Positions 42,666-57,500 of a stretch of 64,000 nucleotides of DNA are shown here, piece after piece. The stretch is from Vespa crabro (Eukaryota > Arthropoda > Insecta > Hymenoptera > Vespidae): the NCBI RefSeq assembly GCF_910589235.1, contig NW_025813595.1, forward strand, positions 2,914,001-2,978,000, written 5' to 3'. Under the pieces are notes generated by a model. It was not told the DNA's origin. It made no database searches and saw only the letters and a program-made list of their open reading frames with translations. The position numbers were made by a program, and so were the translations under genes. Within the stretch, counting starts at the first letter, position 1, and each line of letters starts with the position of its first letter.

Positions 42666-45620
42666 GATAATATCGATAAAAAAATTAAAATAATAACGAT
42701 AATATAGAAAATAATAATAAAATTAATAACGTTAATAACGATAATTACGATAATAACGGTAATAATAATAAAATTAATAACGCTAATAACGATAATAAAG
42801 ATAATAGTATTATTAATAATACCGATAAAATCGATTATAATGGAAATAATAATAATAACAATATTGATAATAACGATAATAACGATAATAACAATAATAA
42901 TAATAGTGATAACAATAGTAATAATAATAATGATTATGACGATAATAACGATAATAATAATAGTCATAATAACATTATTACAACAATTACGATAAAAACA
43001 ATAATAACGATATCCATAATAACCATAATAAAGACAATATTAATAACAATAATAATATTGATAATAACTACAATAACGATAATAATAATAATAATAATAA
43101 AGATAATAACGGTAATAACGATAATAGCGATTATAAGAATATTAATAAGAGCGAAAATAACGTTAATAGTAATAAGTATAAAATCGATAGTAATGATATG
43201 AATGAAAATATCCATAATAATAATAATAAATAGAACACTACTAACGATAATAACAATAACAATAATAACAATAATAACGATTATTAATATAATAACGATA
43301 ATAGTAAGAATAATAATAATATCGAAAATGTGGTTAATTACGGAACTAACGGTAAAAATGATAATAACTATAATAATGACAATAATAATAATAATAATAA
43401 AGATAATAACGTTAATGACGATAATAGCGATTATAAAAAATTCAACAATAAAGATAACAAAGATATTAATAAATAATAACAATAATAACAATTATAGCGA
43501 TAATAACAAAAATAACGATGATAACGATAATAATAATAACACTAATAACAATAATATCGACAATAACGATAATTACGATAATACTAATAACAATTATAAC
43601 GATAATAACGATAATAACAATAATATTAGTAATAATAATAATATTGATAACAATAATAAGGATAATAGCATTAATAATAATAACAAAATTAACGTTTATA
43701 TTGATTATAAAGATAATGATAGTAACGATAATAATAATTATAATAATAACTAATTACGATAATAATAATAGAAAGGATAATAATACTAATGATTATAACC
43801 ATAATGACGATAATAACGATAATAGTAAAATTAATAACGATAATAACGATTATAACGATAATAATAATAACAATAACATTGATAATTACGACAATAATCA
43901 TAATAACTGTAATAATAATAACAAAAATATCTATTAAAACGGTAATAATAATAATAATAATAACAATAATGACGATAATAACTGTAATAATGATAAAAAT
44001 AATTATAATAATGACGATAATAACGGTAATAACGCGTAATAATAAATACAACAGTAACTATAGTAATAATAGCAATAATAACGATGGTAACGAAATGGAA
44101 GATAATGGTAATAACGAAATTAAGGATAATAACGATAATAACGATTTTAATAATATAAATAATAATAATAATTATATTAATAATAAAAATAATAACGATA
44201 ATAAATATAATAACGTTAATAATACAAGTAATAATCACAATAATATCATTATTAAAGATAATAAAGATAAGAACGATAATAATAATCATAATAATAACAA
44301 TAATATTCATAACAATATTAACGATAATGACGGTAATGACGATAACAATAATAACGATAATTACGATGATATCGATAATAATATTAACAATATTAACAAT
44401 CATAAACATAATAGATATAATAATAACATATATACCGATAATAATAATAATAATACAAAAAAAAATAGTAATAATATTAACGATAAGAACGATAATAATA
44501 ATAACAATAACGAATATAAGGATAATAACGATTATAATAGTAATAATAATAACGAAAATAATGATAATAACGATAACAACGAAAATAATAATAACAATAA
44601 TAGCGATATTAACGATTATAACGATAATAAGGATAATAATAATAATTTTAATAACGATAGAAACAGTAAAATCGATAATAACGAAAAAACGATGATAAGG
44701 ATGTTAACGATAATAATAATAATCTGAATAACGATGATAACGATAATATCGATAATAATAAAAGTATAAATAATAATAATGATCGTAACGATAATAAAGA
44801 CAATAATAGCAGTTATATTAACAATAATCATAGTAAAAACTATAATAACGATAATATCGATAATATTAACAATGACACAGATAATAGAAATGATAATAAT
44901 AGCGATAATAACGATAATTACTTTAATAATAATAACAATAATAAAGATAATACCGATATTGACATTAATAATAATAATAATAATAGCAACAATAACAATA
45001 ATTAAGAAAATAAAATAATATCGATTATATTAATAAAAATATTAACAATTATATAGATAATTATAATAAAAATATTAACAATAATAACGATAATAACAAT
45101 ATTATCGATAATAAGGTTAATAAAAATGACGATATTTACGAATATAACGATAAAAGAAATATTAATAATACCAATAAAGAGGATAATAAAGATATCGTCG
45201 ATAATAATAATAACAATAATATTGATAATATAGATAGTAATATTATCCATATTAAGGAAAATAATGATAATTTTAATAATAATAATAACGATAATAACGG
45301 TTTTAGTGATAATATAATAACGATTTTAACGATATTAACGATAATGACGATAATATCAATAATAATAATAATAAAAATAAAGATAATAACGAAATAAATG
45401 GAAATAACGATAATAATAATAAATTCATAACGATAATAACGATAATAATAAAAATATTAACAATAATAACGATAATACCGATTAGAACGTTAATAATTTT
45501 AGTAATTATAACAATAATAATATTACTAACGATAATAACGATATTAAAGATTCTAATAATAACGATAATAACGTTGATATCGATAATAATAATAACAATA
45601 TTAACGATAATATCGATAAT
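42666..45620 (+). repeat. Higher-order block, copy B, plus partial third unit
   Basis: It repeats the order of copy A from AAAATTAAAATAATAACGAT to the CGCGTAATAATAAATACAA landmark and the GAAATGGAAGATAATGGTAA landmark (about 41,936 and 44,092). The stretch at about 45,120-45,240 then matches 42,296-42,415 of copy A (ATATTTACGAATATAACGAT followed by AAAAGAAATATTAATAA and GATATCGTCGATAATAATAA). The region is therefore a short higher-order array with at least two full units and variable unit length. Confidence 0.83.
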
Positions 45621-48600
45621 AATAGTAATGACAATAACAACAACAAAAAAGGTAATAACGATAATAATATAAACGATAATAACAATAATACTAATAATAA
45701 TACTATCTATAATAACAATAATAATCATAATAATAATAATAATAATAACAATAATTACGATAATAAAGAAATTAACGATAATAAAGAAATTAACGATAAT
45801 AATAATGATGATAATGACGATAATAATATTAATAATAATAACGATTATAACGATATTATCGATTATAATAAGATTTATAATAAAGATAATAAAGATAAAA
45901 ACGATATTAATACTATCAACAAAAACAACAATAACGATAATAATGATAATAACGATAATAAAAAAATAATAATATTAATGAGAAGAATAACGATGATACC
46001 GATAATAACGGTAATAATAATAATAAATATTAATATTATATCGTTAATAAGGATAGTAATAATAATAATAATAACAATGACTATAATAATGATAACAATA
46101 ATAACAATAAGGAGAAAAATGACGATAAAAATTACAACAATAAAATCGATAAAAACGATAATAATGGTAATATTAATAATAATAATATCGATTATAAAAA
46201 TATTGAATATAAGAAAGTAATAACAATAAAATCGATAATAAAGATAATAATAAAAATAATAACAATAATAACGAAAATAACGTCAATAAAAATTATATTA
46301 TGTACGGTAATAACGATAAGAAAAAGATTAACGGTAATACCAATAATAAGGACAATAATAATAATAATAAGAATAATAACGATAACTACAAAAAGACGAT
46401 AATAGTAATATTAATAAAAATGAAAACAAGGATAATAACGATAACAACTATTACAATAATAATAATAATAATAAAGATAGTAACGATATGAACGATATTA
46501 ACTATAATAACAATAATAAAGATAATTATAATACGATAATAACGATTACAGTAATAATAATAATATTGATAGTAACAAAAATTACGATAATGGTGAAAAT
46601 ATTAATAATAATAATAACAATAAGATTGATAACAACGATAATAAAAATATTAATAATAATAACGAAAATAAGGATAATCACGATGACAACGATAATAATA
46701 ATATCAATAATAATGATAATACGTTAATAATAGTAGTAGTAATAACAATAATAACGATAAGTTCTATATTTACGGTAAAAATAGTAACGATAATAACGAT
46801 AATATCGATAATAATAATAACAATATTAACGATAATAACGATAATAGTAATAATAAAAGTGATAATAACGATAATATTGATAATAACGATAATAATAATA
46901 CGATAATAACGACAATACCAATAATAATAACAACTATAACAACGATAATAATAATATTAACAATAATATCGATAACTACTATCATTCCTATAATTATAAT
47001 AATAGTAATATCGATAATAACGATAATTACGATAATAATTATAATAATAATAAAGATAATAACGAAAATGACCATAATAACAATAATTGTGCTAATTACA
47101 ATAATAATAAGAACAGCAATAACCATATTACCGATAATAACGATAATTACAACTACAATGACAACGATAAAAACGATAAGTACAATTATAATAATGACGA
47201 TAATAACGAAAAAAGTAATAATAATTATAACGATAAAAACGATAATAACAATAATAATAATAACAATAATAAACATAATAAAGATATCAACGATAGTAAT
47301 TGTAGTAATAACGATACTAAAGATAATAACGATATTAACGATAATAATATTATCGATAGTAAGCAAAATATCAATAATATTAATAACAACATTAATGATA
47401 TTATCGTTAATATTAACAATAATAATAACTATAATAACGACAATAACGATAATAACAATATTAATAATAACTATAGTAACGATAATACCAATAATAATAA
47501 TTAAAATATTATCGATAATATCGAAAATAATAATAAAGATAACAACGATAATATCGATAATAACTGTTATATTATTAATAATAACGATAATAACGATAAT
47601 AAGGACAGTAACTATAATAACAATGATATTAATATCGAAAAAACAATAAAATTAATAACGCCGATTATGATAACAACGAAAATAATAATATTAATAATAA
47701 AGATAATTACGATAATAACGATAGTAATTGTATTAATAATAAAAATAATAACGATAATAACGTTAATAACGAAAATAACGATTATATTATTAACGATTAT
47801 ATTAATAATATCGATAATATTAATAACAATACTAACGTTAATAACGATAATAATAATAATAATAACAATAATACCGATATTAACGATACTAGCGATAATA
47901 ATAAAACAATGTTAACGTAAATAAAGATAATAAAGATAATAATGATAATAATAAGAATAATTACAGTAATAATTTCTATAATTACGATAATAACGACAAT
48001 AGTAATTATAACAATAACGATAATGACAATAATAATAATAATAAAAATAATAATAACGATAACATAGATAATAACGATGATAATAATAACGATATTTTCG
48101 ACATTAGTGCTAATAATAATAACGATATTAACGATAATAACGATAATAATAATTATAATAATAGAGATAATAACCTTAATAACGTTATCAATAATAACAA
48201 TAATAACGATAAGAACGATAATAGCGATTATATTGACAATAAAGACAGTAATAAGAATAATAATAATAATAATAATAACGATAATATTAATAATATTAAT
48301 AACGTTAATTACATTAACAACGATAATATTAATAATGACGTTAATAGTAATAATCATAATAAAGATATTAGCGATAATATCAACAATAATAATAATAATA
48401 GTAACCATAATAACGATAATAAAAATAATTACTATAATAACGGTAATAACAGTGAAAATAATAGTAATAATAGATATATTAAAGTTAGTAAGGATAATAA
48501 CGATTATAATATTAATAATAATGACGTTTAATACGGTAATACCGACAATATTATTATTAATATTAACGTTAATAGGTATAATTGCAATATAAAAGTTAAT

Positions 48601-49950
48601 AGTAATAACAATAATAACGTTAAAAACGATATTAACGATAATAACAATAATAATATTGATAATAACGATAATAATAATAACAATATTAACGATTTTTAAT
48701 GTTAAGAATGATAATAATAATAACATTTATAACCATTATAACATTATAAACGATAATAATAATAATGACGTTAATAATAATAATCATATTAAAGATATTA
48801 TCTATAATTTCAACAATAATAATTCGAAAAATAATAATAATAATAATAGTAACCATAAGAACGATAATATCGATAATAAGGATAATAATAATAACGATAG
48901 TAATGATAATAAAGATAATAACGATAATAATATTAACGATAATATCAACATTATTGATAATATTAACAACCATAATTTTGATAATAACGATAATAAAATT
49001 AATAACGATAATAATAATAATAATAATAAAGAAAATAACCGTATTAACGGTAAAAACGGTAATAATAATAACAATATTAACGATAATATAAATAATATTG
49101 ATAATAAAGGTAATTGTAATTATAATAATAACAATGATAACGAAAATAACAGTAATACTAATAACAATAATAACGATAGTAACCAAATAACGATAATAAT
49201 AATAACAATTATAAGGATAATAACTAAAATAACGATATTAACGATAACTATAATAACTATAATTACGATAATAACAATAGTAATAATGACAATAATATCG
49301 ATAACAACGATAAAAAGGATATTAATAGTAATAAAAGTAAAGATAATATCGGTAAAGTGGATAATAATAATAACATTTTATTCGAAAATAAGGATAATAA
49401 AAATAATAATAATTAAAATAATGATAATATCACTAATAGTAACAACTATAAATTCGATAATAATGATATTAATGAAAATAACTAAAATATTAATAGTATA
49501 TATAACAATAATAACGATAATAACAATAATAATAATAACATCAATAACGATAATTACGATGATAACGATAGTAATAATTACCATAATGACGATAACAAAG
49601 ATGGTAATGATAATAATAATAATAAAAATATTATTGATAATAAGGTTAATTACGAAAATAACGGTAATAAACATAATAACTATAATAACGACAATAATAA
49701 TAATAATAATAAGGATACGAACGATAATAACGATAATAATAAATATAATAATTATGATAATAACGTTATTAACGATAATAAAGACAGTAATAACTACAAT
49801 AAGAACGATAACCTATAATAATTATAATAACGATAACTATAAGAACAATAATTACTATAATAACGATATTAACAATAATAATAATAATAAGCATAACAAC
49901 GATAATATAGAAATAATGATAATAATAATAACAATTATAACAAATATAAA

Positions 49951-49951
49951 C

Positions 49952-49994
<43 letters not shown>
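49951..49994. repeat. Pure (AAT)n microsatellite
   Basis: About 44 uninterrupted bases of AAT triplets between AAACAA and ATGGATAATAACG. Confidence 0.88.
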
Positions 49995-51448
49995 TGGATA
50001 ATAACGATAATAACAATAATAATTATAAAAATGAAAGCGATAATAATAATAATAACGATAATAATAATGACGATCGTAGCTGTAATAATAATAAAGGTAA
50101 TAATAATAATAATAGAAAAGATAATAACGTTAATAAAGAAAATAACGATTATAATATTAACGATAATATCAATAATATCGATAATAATAAAAACACTACT
50201 AACGATAATAACGATAAAAATAATAATAATAACAATAATGACGAAATTAACGATAATAACGATAATAACGATAAGAACGATAATAACAATAATAATAATA
50301 TTGTTAACAAAGATAATAACGGTAATAATAATAATAATAACAGCAATAATATCTATAATTACGATAATAACGATAATAACGATCATAACGATAATAATAA
50401 TAGTAATTATAACGATGAAAACGACATTAACTATAATATTAATATTTACAATAATAATAATATCAAAAATAACGATATTAACGACAATAATAGAAGTAAA
50501 AATATCAATAATGACAATAATAACGATAATGATGTTAGCGATAATAATAATAACGACAATGATTATAATAATAATAACAATTCTAACGATAAAAGCAATA
50601 ATAATAATAGTAATTGTAATAATAATAGCAATAATAACGATGATAAAGATAATTATAATAACATTAATATCGACAATAACGATAATGGCGAATAACAATA
50701 ATAATAATAATAACGTTAATAGCGATAATAACGATCATAATAATAATAACAGTCACAATATAAATAATAACAATAATAACGATAATATCGATAATAAGGA
50801 TAATAACGATAATAAAGACAATATAAATAATAATAAGTACGATAATAACGGTAATAAAGAGAATAACGGTAACAACGATAATAGCGATGACAATAATGAT
50901 GATAACTATTATAATAATAATAAGAATAATTAAGAAAATTACGATAAATATAATAATAATAATAACAATAATATCTATAATATCTATAATAACGACATTA
51001 GTAACAACAATAATAAAGATACTAACGTTAATAACGATATTAACGATAGTAATAATGACAATAATAACGATAATAAAGATGATAACGATATATAATAATA
51101 TATATCGAATATATAACGAATAATAATAGTAATAATATTATTGATAATAAGGTTAATAATGAAATTAACGGTAATAAAAATATTAACAATAATAACGACA
51201 ATAATAATAATAATAACGATACTAACGATAATAAAGATAATAACGGTATTAACGATAATAACTATAGAAATAATTACAATAATAACGATAATGACGATAA
51301 TAATGAGCGTAACTATAACTATAAGAACAATAATTATTATAATAACGATACTAGCAATAATAATAAGAAGAATTAAAACGATAATAAAGAAATAACCATA
51401 ATAATAATAACAATTATAACTATAATAACGATAAAAACTATAAAAACG

Positions 51449-51514
<66 letters not shown>
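51449..51514. repeat. Long pure (AAT)n microsatellite
   Basis: About 22 uninterrupted AAT triplets between AAAAACG and ATTAAGGATAATATCG. It rivals the tracts at 7,679 and 13,647 as the longest in the window. Confidence 0.92.
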
Positions 51515-53637
51515 TTAAGGATAATATCGATAATTACGATAATAATAAAAGTATTAATAATGATGATAAGGATTATAGCGATAAGATCGATAAAAGTAAT
51601 ATCAAAAATATCGATAATAACTATAATAACGATAAAAATAAAATAATAGTACGATAATAACGATAACAAATATTATAACGATAGTAATAATAACAATTAT
51701 AACGATAATAACTGTAATGACGATACCAATAATAACGACAATTACGATATTATCGATAATAATATTAACAATATTAACGTTCATAACGATAATAAAGATA
51801 ATAATATTTTTGACAATAATTATAATACTGATAATAAAGATAATAACGATAATATAGATAATAACGCTAATAATAATAACAATAATAACGATTATAAGGA
51901 TAATAACGATAATAATAGAGACAATAATAATAATATTAAAAATAATAACAATAAAATAACGTTTTATCTATAATAACGATGTTAATAATAACGAAATTAT
52001 CGATAATAATAATAATAATATTAGCAATAATGACCTTAATAAACATAATAACGATAATAATGATACGATAATAACGATAATAATAATAACAATATCGATA
52101 GTAATTATAATTACAATAATGACGATAATAACGATTATAATAATAACGATAATGAGGATGATAATAAAAACTATAATAGCACTAATAGCGATAATAATTA
52201 TAATAATAATAGCAAAAATAACGATAACAACTATAATAACATTATTGATAATAATAATGATAACGAAACTAAGCTTAATAATGGTGTAAACGATAAAAGT
52301 AATAACACTAATATCGGTGTTAAAGATAACAACGGTAATAATAATAATAATAATAAAGAAAATAACGATTATAATGATAATAACGTTAATACTGTTAATA
52401 ATAAGAGCAATAATAGCGATAAAATGATAATAATTATAATGATAGATGTAATAATTACAATATTAACAATATTAAAATGTAATAATAATAATAATAGTAG
52501 TAATAATAACAATAATAACAGTATTAACAATAAAAACGATAATAACAATATTGTCCATAATAATAATATTAATAATACCGATAATAACGGTAATAACGAC
52601 AATAATTATATTAATAATAATTATAATAGTAATAATAACGATAATAACGATAATAACGATATTAATAAAAATAATGATAAATATAAAAATAACAAGGATA
52701 GTGATGAAAATAAAAATTAAAATAATAACGATAATTTCTATAATAGTGGTAATAATAATAACGATAATAACGATTAAATTATAATAACAATAATAATAAT
52801 AATATTATTATTAACAATAATAAATTTAACAAGAACAATAGTGATAAAAAAATTAATATTAAAATAGAAAATAAGGTTAATAACGATGACAACGATAATT
52901 ATAATAACAATATTAACGATAATAACGATAATAATGATTATACGAATTATAACAATAACGATAATGAGAATAATAACGATAATAATGATAGTAACTATAA
53001 TAACGATTACAACAATAATAACGATAATAATAATTACGATAATACCGATAATAAAGATAATTACAATAATAACAATAGTAATAATAAATATGATAACAAT
53101 AATAACGATTGTAATGATTATAACGATAATAATATTAATAATTTTAACATAAATATTGTTAATAACGATAATTATTTTAATAGAAGTAATCATAACAATA
53201 TTAACAATGTTTGCAATAATAATGATAGTAAGGATAATAATAGTGGTAGCAATTAAAGTAATAACAGTAATAACGATAATAACAACAATAAGGATAATAG
53301 TAATAACGATATTAACGACAGTAGTAATAATAATATGTATAGTAACAATAATGACGATAATAACGATAATTACGATATTAATAATGATAATAATAATAAT
53401 ATTAATAACGATAATTACGTTAATAAAGATAATAATATTAACAATAATAACGAAAACAACGATAATAAGGATAATAGTAATAACGATAATAACGTCAACA
53501 ATAATTTTGAAAATATTGATAAAAACGATAATAACAATAATAATAACAATAGTAATAGTAATGAAAACTATAAAAACGATAATTACGATATTAATAATGA
53601 TAATAATAACAATAATAAAGATAATAACGGAAATAAT

Positions 53638-53679
<42 letters not shown>
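53638..53679. repeat. Pure (AAT)n microsatellite
   Basis: About 42 uninterrupted bases of AAT triplets between AATATT and GATTACAATAATAAAG. Confidence 0.88.
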
Positions 53680-53681
<2 letters not shown>

Positions 53682-54060
53682 TTACAATAATAAAGATAAT
53701 AATGACAATAATAATACGAATAATAATAATAAAAATAATAACGATTACAAAGACAATTTCGATAGTACCGATAATAATAATTATAATAACGAGAATAACG
53801 ATATTAACAATAACAATAATAGCGATATTAACGATAATATTGATGATAATATTAGCAATTATAACGATAACTAACGACAATAACGATAGTAAAGATAATA
53901 ATAACTATAATAACGATAATTACAATAATAATAATTATAACGATAATAATAATAAAAGTAATATCGATAAAGACAATAAAGATAATAACGGTAATAATAA
54001 TAATAATAAAGATAATTACGATAATAACGATAATAATAATAACAATAATAACGATAATAA

Positions 54061-54965
54061 CGACATTCACGATAATAATAATTACAATAATAACGATAAT
54101 AACGTCATTCACGATAATATTAATTACAATAATAAAGATAATAACGACAATAATGATAACAAGGAAAATAATTATAATAATAATATCAATAGAAACGATA
54201 AAAATGGTAATACTTACGATTATAACGATAATAACGATAATAACGATATTAACCATAATAAAATTAATAACTATATTAACACTAATAACGATAATAATTT
54301 CAGCAATAATAGCGATAATAGCTACTATAACAGTAACAATAATAATAACATTAATGACAATATTATCGATGATAACGATAATAAAAATAACGGTAATGAC
54401 AATAATAATAATAATAGTAATAAAAATAATAATTATAATAACGTTAATAATAATAACAATTATAACGGCAATAATGATAATAATATTAATAAAGATATTA
54501 GCAATAATAATAGTAGTAATTTATAACTATTATAACGAAATAAACGATAATAACGATAACAATAATAACGATTATTACTATAATAACTAAAATAATAAAA
54601 ACGATAGAAACGATACTAGTAAAAATAATAATACCGATAAAAACGATAATAAATTTAATAATAATAAAAAGAATAACGATAGTAAGATATTAACGATATA
54701 AACGATGATAAAACCAAAAACTACGAAAATAACGATAATATTTATAACAATAATAACGATAATAACTACAATAATTATAACAATAACAACGATAATATAA
54801 ATAATAACGATAATAACGATAATAACGATAATAATAAATATAGTAATAATAACAATAATAACGACAATAACGATAATAATAATAATAATGATAATAGTAA
54901 TAAATACGATAATAATAAAAATTATAATAATAACGATAATAACGATAATAGTACATGTAATAATA
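54061..54965 (+). repeat. Dispersed satellite block, paired with 29.9-30.73 kb
   Basis: Partner of the block at 29,910-30,730. The stretch from about 54,520 to 54,730 is the best-conserved part and carries GAAACGATACTAGTAAAAAT and GATGATAAAACCAAAAACTA. Within the block, GACATTCACGATAATAATAA at about 54,061 is partly repeated about 42 bases on as GTCATTCACGATAATATTAA, a local duplication not seen in the partner. Confidence 0.87.
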
Positions 54966-55929
54966 ATGCTAATAACTATAATAACGTTAATAACGATAAT
55001 AATTATAATAACGATTAAAATAACAACGATAATAATGATAATAACAATAATAGTAATAATAACTACGATAATAACGGTAATTACGATTACAATAATAATA
55101 ACACTAACAATATAAATAATTACAATAGTAACGATAATAACATTATGAAGATAATAATAATAATAATATTAACGATAATAATGATAATAACGATAATAAT
55201 AATATCGAAAATAACGACAATAATAAAAATAATAATAACGATAATAATGATAATAACGATAACATAGGTAATAATAAAGACAATAATATCGATAATAACG
55301 ATATTAACGATATAATAATAATAATAATAATTTCGTTAATTAGGATAATTTCGAAAATATCGGTAATAACTACGATGACGGGGAAATCGATAATTAACAA
55401 TAAAATCGAAAATAACGATAATAACTACATTAAATGTAATAATAATAACGATAATAACGATAATATCGATAAAAATAATAGCGACAATGACGACAAAAGT
55501 AATAATATTATTAATGGTATTAACGATAATAACGATAATAGTAAATATAATAATAACGATAGTAACGATAATAACGCATAATAATAATTACAACAATAAA
55601 AATAGTAATGATAAAAATAATAACGATGATAACGATATTGACGATAATAATAATAATATTAACAACGATATTATGTATAATAACGATATCATCGAGAATA
55701 ATAAAAATAATATCGATAATAACGATAATAACGATAATAAAATTAATAATAATATCGATAATAGCAATAATAGCGATAATAAAATATTAATAGTAATAAG
55801 AATAATGATAATATCGATAATAACGGTATTATCGATAATAATTATAACGAAAATAACGACGATAATAATAATCATAATCGGTAATAAGGATAAATACGAT
55901 AACATCGATAATACTAATAGCAATAATAT

Positions 55930-56260
55930 CGATAATAACTATAATATCGTCAATGATAATAATAATATTAACGATAATAACGATAATAACGATAATAATA
56001 ATAATAATAACATTAAAAACAATAATACCGATAATAACAATAATAGTAACAGCATTACAAACAATAATATCGATAATAAAGATAAATACGATAATAATTG
56101 TAACAATTATATCGATAATAACGATTAGAAATACAATACTATTAACAATAATATTGCTGACAACGATAATAACGATAATTATAATAATTACATATAGATA
56201 ATAAGGTATGTAATGATAAGAACGTACATAACTATATAAAAGAAAATAACGGCAATTATA
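55930..56260 (+). repeat. Satellite block paired with 38.1-38.45 kb
   Basis: Carries AGCATTACAAACAATAATAT, AGAAATACAATACTATTAAC and ATATAGATAATAAGG in the same order as 38,100-38,450. After that landmark the partner reads GATTATAACGATAAGAACGA while this copy reads TATGTAATGATAAGAACGTA. Confidence 0.83.
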
Positions 56261-56454
56261 ATAATAATAATAGCGATAATGACGATAATGACGATAATAA
56301 CGATGATGATGATAATAAGGAATATAATAATATCGATAGTACCGATAATGGTAATAATAATAATAATGATAATAAGGGTACTACCGATAGCAAAGATAAT
56401 AAATATATCAATAAAAACGATAATAACGATATTAACGATAATAATGATAATAAC

Positions 56455-56532
56455 AATAAGACACTATCGGTCTGATACGATGTAATGATACGATAGTAAC
56501 GATTACTGTAATGGTAATATTACCGATAGTTT
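56455..56532. other. Irregular non-triplet patch with inverted repeat
   Basis: About 75 bp that break the AAT/AAC/GAT rhythm. ACTATCGGT at 56,463-56,471 is the exact reverse complement of ACCGATAGT at 56,522-56,530, giving 9-bp arms around a 50-base middle. The middle holds two TGATACGAT boxes 12 bases apart (56,473 and 56,485). It could be a remnant of an old small insertion or simply a drifted unit; no family is recognised. Confidence 0.6.
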
Positions 56533-56559
56533 CAATAATAACGATAATGATGTTAATAA

Positions 56560-56905
56560 TAAAAATAATAATAAGGTAATAACGATATTAACGACATCAA
56601 CGATAAAAATAATAATAAGAATAATAATAAAAATAACAATTACAATAATAACGATAATAACTATAAGAATGAGAACAATAATAGCGATAACATCGTTAAT
56701 AACAATAATCGTAATAATAACGATAATAGTGGTAATAACGATGACAACGATGTAAATAGTAATAGTAATAACGATAATAACGATATTACCGAAAATAAGG
56801 ATAATAATAATAGCAATAATAACAATAATAGCGATATTAATGATAATAAGAATAATAAAGATAGTAACAATAATAATAATAGTAATAATAATGTTAATAA
56901 CGTTA
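56560..56905 (+). repeat. Satellite block paired with 31.26-31.66 kb
   Basis: Partner of 31,260-31,660, sharing AAGGTAATAACGATATTAAC, AACATCGTTAATAACAATAA followed by TCGTAATAATAACG, and AATGTTAATAACGTTAT. Here it lies about 0.4 kb to the left of the 138-bp dimer, the reverse of the order at 31 kb. Confidence 0.82.
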
Positions 56906-57243
56906 TTCACGATAATAACGATAATAATAATAACAGTAATAAAGATAATTGCGATAATATCGATTATAATAATAACAATAAAATCGATAGTAATGATATT
57001 AATGATAACTATAATAAGATTAATTACGATAATAACGACAATAGTAATAATAATAATACCCGTAATAATATTAACAATAATAACGATAATGAAGATTTTT
57101 ACGATAATAATAATAACGATAATAACGATAATAACGATTATAATAATAATATTAATAACAAAGGATATAACGATATTCACGAAAATAACGATAATAATGA
57201 TAATAACGATACTAATAAAAACAAAAATAACAATAATAACGAT

Positions 57244-57500
57244 AATAACGATTATAATGATAATAACTATAATAATGATATTAACAATAAGAATAAAAGT
57301 AATAATAATGACATTAACGTTATGAACGATAATAGTGATAATAACGATACTAATAAAAATAATAATTACAATAATAAAGATAATAACGATTATTATCATA
57401 ATAACTATAATAATGATATTAACAATAAGAATAAAAGTAATAATAAAGACATTAACGTTATGAACGATAATAACGATAATAATATTAACAATAATAACGA
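57244..57500 (+). repeat. 138-bp tandem dimer, locus 2
   Basis: ATTAACAATAAGAATAAAAG starts at 57,280 and 57,418, a period of 138 bp, equal to the dimer at 30,813 and 30,951. GACATTAACGTTATGAACGA is present in both units here. Confidence 0.92.

Larger units (their letters stand above)
45621..54060 (+). repeat. Degenerate satellite
   Basis: No gene, RNA or mobile element is visible. The longest open frame of the window (48,656-50,695, 679 codons) lies here and is an artefact: its translation switches between Ile/Thr and Asn/Asp text as the triplet phase slips. Around 49,430-49,480 the text AATTCGATAATAATGATATT followed by AATGAAAATAACTA recalls 5,700-5,735 and 11,668-11,703. About 48,330-48,470 and 48,770-48,890 are members of the GACGTTAATAATAATAAT family. 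Confidence 0.87.
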
